Source of the DNA: Geobacter sp. AOG2
GTDB taxonomy: Bacteria; Desulfobacterota; Desulfuromonadia; Geobacterales; Pseudopelobacteraceae
DNA length: 64,000 nucleotides
Assembly: GCF_019972295.1 (NCBI RefSeq)
Contig: NZ_BLJA01000001.1
Location: forward strand, 1,272,049-1,336,048
Direction of reading: 5' to 3'
Below are positions 62,507 through 64,000 of the stretch, in pieces. The position numbers were made by a program, and so were the translations under genes. A model generated the notes under the pieces. It did not search any database. It saw only the letters and a list, made by a program, of their open reading frames with translations, and had not been told where the DNA came from. Numbering within the stretch: the first letter of the stretch is position 1; each line of letters opens with the position of its first letter.

Positions 62507-63855
62507 GGCTGATCCTCCTGATCCAGCAACCGACGTGCAAGCTCTTCCGCATCTGTTCTGTCCAGGCCGCCGTCATACTCGATAATTGCCGCCCGTTCTT
62601 CGAACTTTTCCTGACCCTCATCATAGTTGTCGGCTTTACCTTTGGAGGATACGCGCAATATCTGCTCATGTTTCATGCCCATGCGCTCTGAACCGTCTTT
62701 GAGCAGCTCCCGAATGTAATAGCCAAATATCGTAGCTCCCAGGTGAGTTTTGATCATGGCGAGAGATGGTGCATACTGCCGCTTGACGTATTGCATGACT
62801 TCATCGACTGTTTTGATTTCTTGAGCAGTGGTAAGTTTGATCTTTTCCACCGTTTGTAGCCAGGCCGACCACCAGGGCTGAATGCTGCACCGGGTGGTGT
62901 TGCTGTCATCACGGCAGACAACGGAAAGATACTGATTGAGGATACCGATGAACAACTGACCAACGGGAACGCCTGATGAAAGATACTTGGCGGCTTCATG
63001 GGCGCGTTTATCTTTCAGTTCAAGTTCAGCCCGGTTCCAAACAAAGGGAAGTCCAAGCTGGGCTGCTTTGTCGTAGAAACGGAGAAAGACGCGAGAGCTT
63101 CGTTTACCGAAATATAGGGTATGACCATCCGTGGATTGTTCTATGTCTGGTGAGAGGTCGAAATTTTGCGTTTCACTGGCTTTCCTGAATCGTGACCTGA
63201 TTTCACGGTTGATAATTGCCTCTTTGAGCTTGGCAAGATCAAGTGCCCCGTCCACGTTGTCATGGGCTATGTCCAGACGGGTGAACTTTGCCTTGAAGGT
63301 GATTGCAGTGGCGAAGAGGGCAAACCAGGGGATTTTGGGGAACTGGGATTCATACTGGCGACAGCCCTGGCCGGACATGGTGACATGACAGCCCATATCG
63401 GGCCGACCCGCAAAATAAACGCAGATATTGCCGAAGCGCAGGGACTTTTGATAACCGTAGAGACCGCGATCAAGTTCTGAAAATAGCTCGGATTTCAAGC
63501 CGATGATTTGCAGTATTTCTTGAGGATCAATGATTTTAACGGTGAATGCTACCCAGTCAATCAGGAACTGATTCAAGAGGGGGGTTGTAATTAGTGCCCC
63601 CCTATTAGTTAAGGGGGGCTGTGCCTCGTTCGTTCCGCCTGTCGGCGGTTCCGGCTTCCCGCCGGGGTTACCGGCAGAGCCGGCAAGCCCCGCCGGGAAG
63701 CCGGGCTTTTTAAGGCTGGATTGGCCTGTTGCAACTAAGTCGCTATCATGGTACGTTTTCAAAAGAAGCCTCCTGTTTTTGCGAATGGGGTGGTTTTTAG
63801 AGAGGGGAGCCAGCCGCCAAGCAATGCTCCCCTTTCGCTTTATTTTCCCTGCCAT
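62503..63855 (-). CDS. Rep_trans replication initiation protein
   Basis: A 450-residue protein. After a Gly/Pro-rich linker (about 45-80) comes the replication initiation factor domain: LLNQFLIDWVAFTVKI, a GCHVTMSGQGCRQYE phrase, FTRLDIAHDN and TLYFGKRSSRVFLRFYDKAA, then RAELELKDKRAHEAA. These are the core phrases of the Rep_trans family of rolling-circle initiators. The first residues overlap the end of the upstream gene by 16 bases. No clear ribosome site precedes the start, so translation may depend on coupling; a later start is possible. Confidence 0.85.
   Translation of the reverse strand: MAGKIKRKGSIAWRLAPLSKNHPIRKNRRLLLKTYHDSDLVATGQSSLKKPGFPAGLAGSAGNPGGKPEPPTGGTNEAQPPLTNRGALITTPLLNQFLIDWVAFTVKIIDPQEILQIIGLKSELFSELDRGLYGYQKSLRFGNICVYFAGRPDMGCHVTMSGQGCRQYESQFPKIPWFALFATAITFKAKFTRLDIAHDNVDGALDLAKLKEAIINREIRSRFRKASETQNFDLSPDIEQSTDGHTLYFGKRSSRVFLRFYDKAAQLGLPFVWNRAELELKDKRAHEAAKYLSSGVPVGQLFIGILNQYLSVVCRDDSNTTRCSIQPWWSAWLQTVEKIKLTTAQEIKTVDEVMQYVKRQYAPSLAMIKTHLGATIFGYYIRELLKDGSERMGMKHEQILRVSSKGKADNYDEGQEKFEERAAIIEYDGGLDRTDAEELARRLLDQEDQP
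63635..63704. repeat. Cluster of GC-rich hairpins in the 5' part of the rep gene
   Basis: A 17-base stem with one mismatch (CCGGCTTCCCGCCGGGG at 63651-63667 with 63688-63704) encloses a second 5-base stem (CCGGC-AGA-GCCGG). A further stem (CCGCC-TGTC-GGCGG) lies at 63635-63648. The stretch codes for the Gly/Pro linker of Rep. The density of stems exceeds what the coding sequence needs and recalls initiator nick sites. Confidence 0.6.
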
Positions 63856-64000
63856 TGTTCAAGTATCGCTTTTGCCCGATTTTCCTTCTCCTTCTTCTCT
63901 TTATCCATTTCCTCAAAGGTAGCACTCAGAAGATCATTCTGTGTTTCCAGGTATTCATTTTCCTTGATTACAAGGTCGTCCATTTCGTCAAGGGCTCCCT
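63840..64000 (-). CDS. Coiled-coil protein of the second element (5' part outside window)
   Basis: A frame enters from the right edge and ends at TAA (63840-63842). The 52 visible residues are highly charged and helical (DEMDDLVIKENEYLETQNDL, MDKEKKEKENRAKAILEQWQ), which predicts a coiled coil. The stop lies 16 bases inside the rep start region. The function is unknown. Confidence 0.55.
   Translation of the reverse strand, partial: GALDEMDDLVIKENEYLETQNDLLSATFEEMDKEKKEKENRAKAILEQWQGK

Overview
The window looks like chromosome of a Geobacter-type bacterium (Desulfuromonadota, Geobacterales). The reasons are its housekeeping blocks (yicC-gmk-rpoZ-rel/spoT-ridA, rsmD-coaD, recC-recB, rpmB with two CxxC pairs), its density of PAS histidine kinases and c-di-GMP proteins, and its PilZ and DUF1858 proteins. 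The species call is an inference from gene content. The stretch from about 38.8 to 60.7 kb is GC-rich and ordinary. The left 38 kb is visibly more AT-rich and carries signalling and mobile DNA.

Region 1 (1-15.6 kb): a signalling cluster. It holds the end of a GGDEF protein, a sensor kinase with a periplasmic solute-binding domain that overlaps a REC-GGDEF-EAL response regulator, two hybrid PAS kinases, an EAL-HDOD protein, a decayed HU/IHF remnant and a cysteine synthase (cysM).

Region 2 (15.64-38.78 kb): an integrated element of about 23 kb. It is bounded by a 40-bp direct repeat that is the 3' half of tRNA-Arg(UCG); the intact tRNA is at the right end. Inside each end is a near-identical 24-bp tandem motif that could be an integrase arm site. 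The backbone is a tyrosine integrase, an AlpA-like regulator, a Rep_trans-like replication protein, RadC and small element proteins. The cargo is a regulator plus three lipoproteins (two FlgO-like), a catalytically dead IS630-derived protein, and a defence operon. That operon runs: unknown HTH protein, PAPS-reductase/ferredoxin/DUF4007 fusion (brxP), BrxC/PglY ATPase, PglZ, and a BrxL-like ATPase without the Lon domain. This is the gene set of type 4 BREX, which has no methylase. It continues directly into a small CxxC/CxxC protein and a NifS/DndA-like cysteine desulfurase. Together these suggest sulfur transfer chemistry, possibly phosphorothioate-like DNA marking, coupled to BREX. A papain-fold C39-like protein lies downstream.

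Region 3 (38.8-60.7 kb): core genes. These are an Ig-like lipoprotein, a TPR protein, rsmD, coaD, a DUF1858 protein, a PilZ protein with a split binding site, recB and recC without recD, a DEAD-box helicase, an aminotransferase, yicC, gmk, rpoZ, rel/spoT, ridA, rpmB, a YdcF-like protein and thrC. Two long palindromic repeats of one apparent family fill the yicC-gmk gap.

Region 4 (60.7-64 kb): the start of a second integrated element at the 3' end of tRNA-Gly(CCC). It has an integrase, an excisionase-like HTH protein, a Rep_trans replication protein with a GC-rich hairpin cluster near its 5' end, and a coiled-coil gene cut by the window edge.
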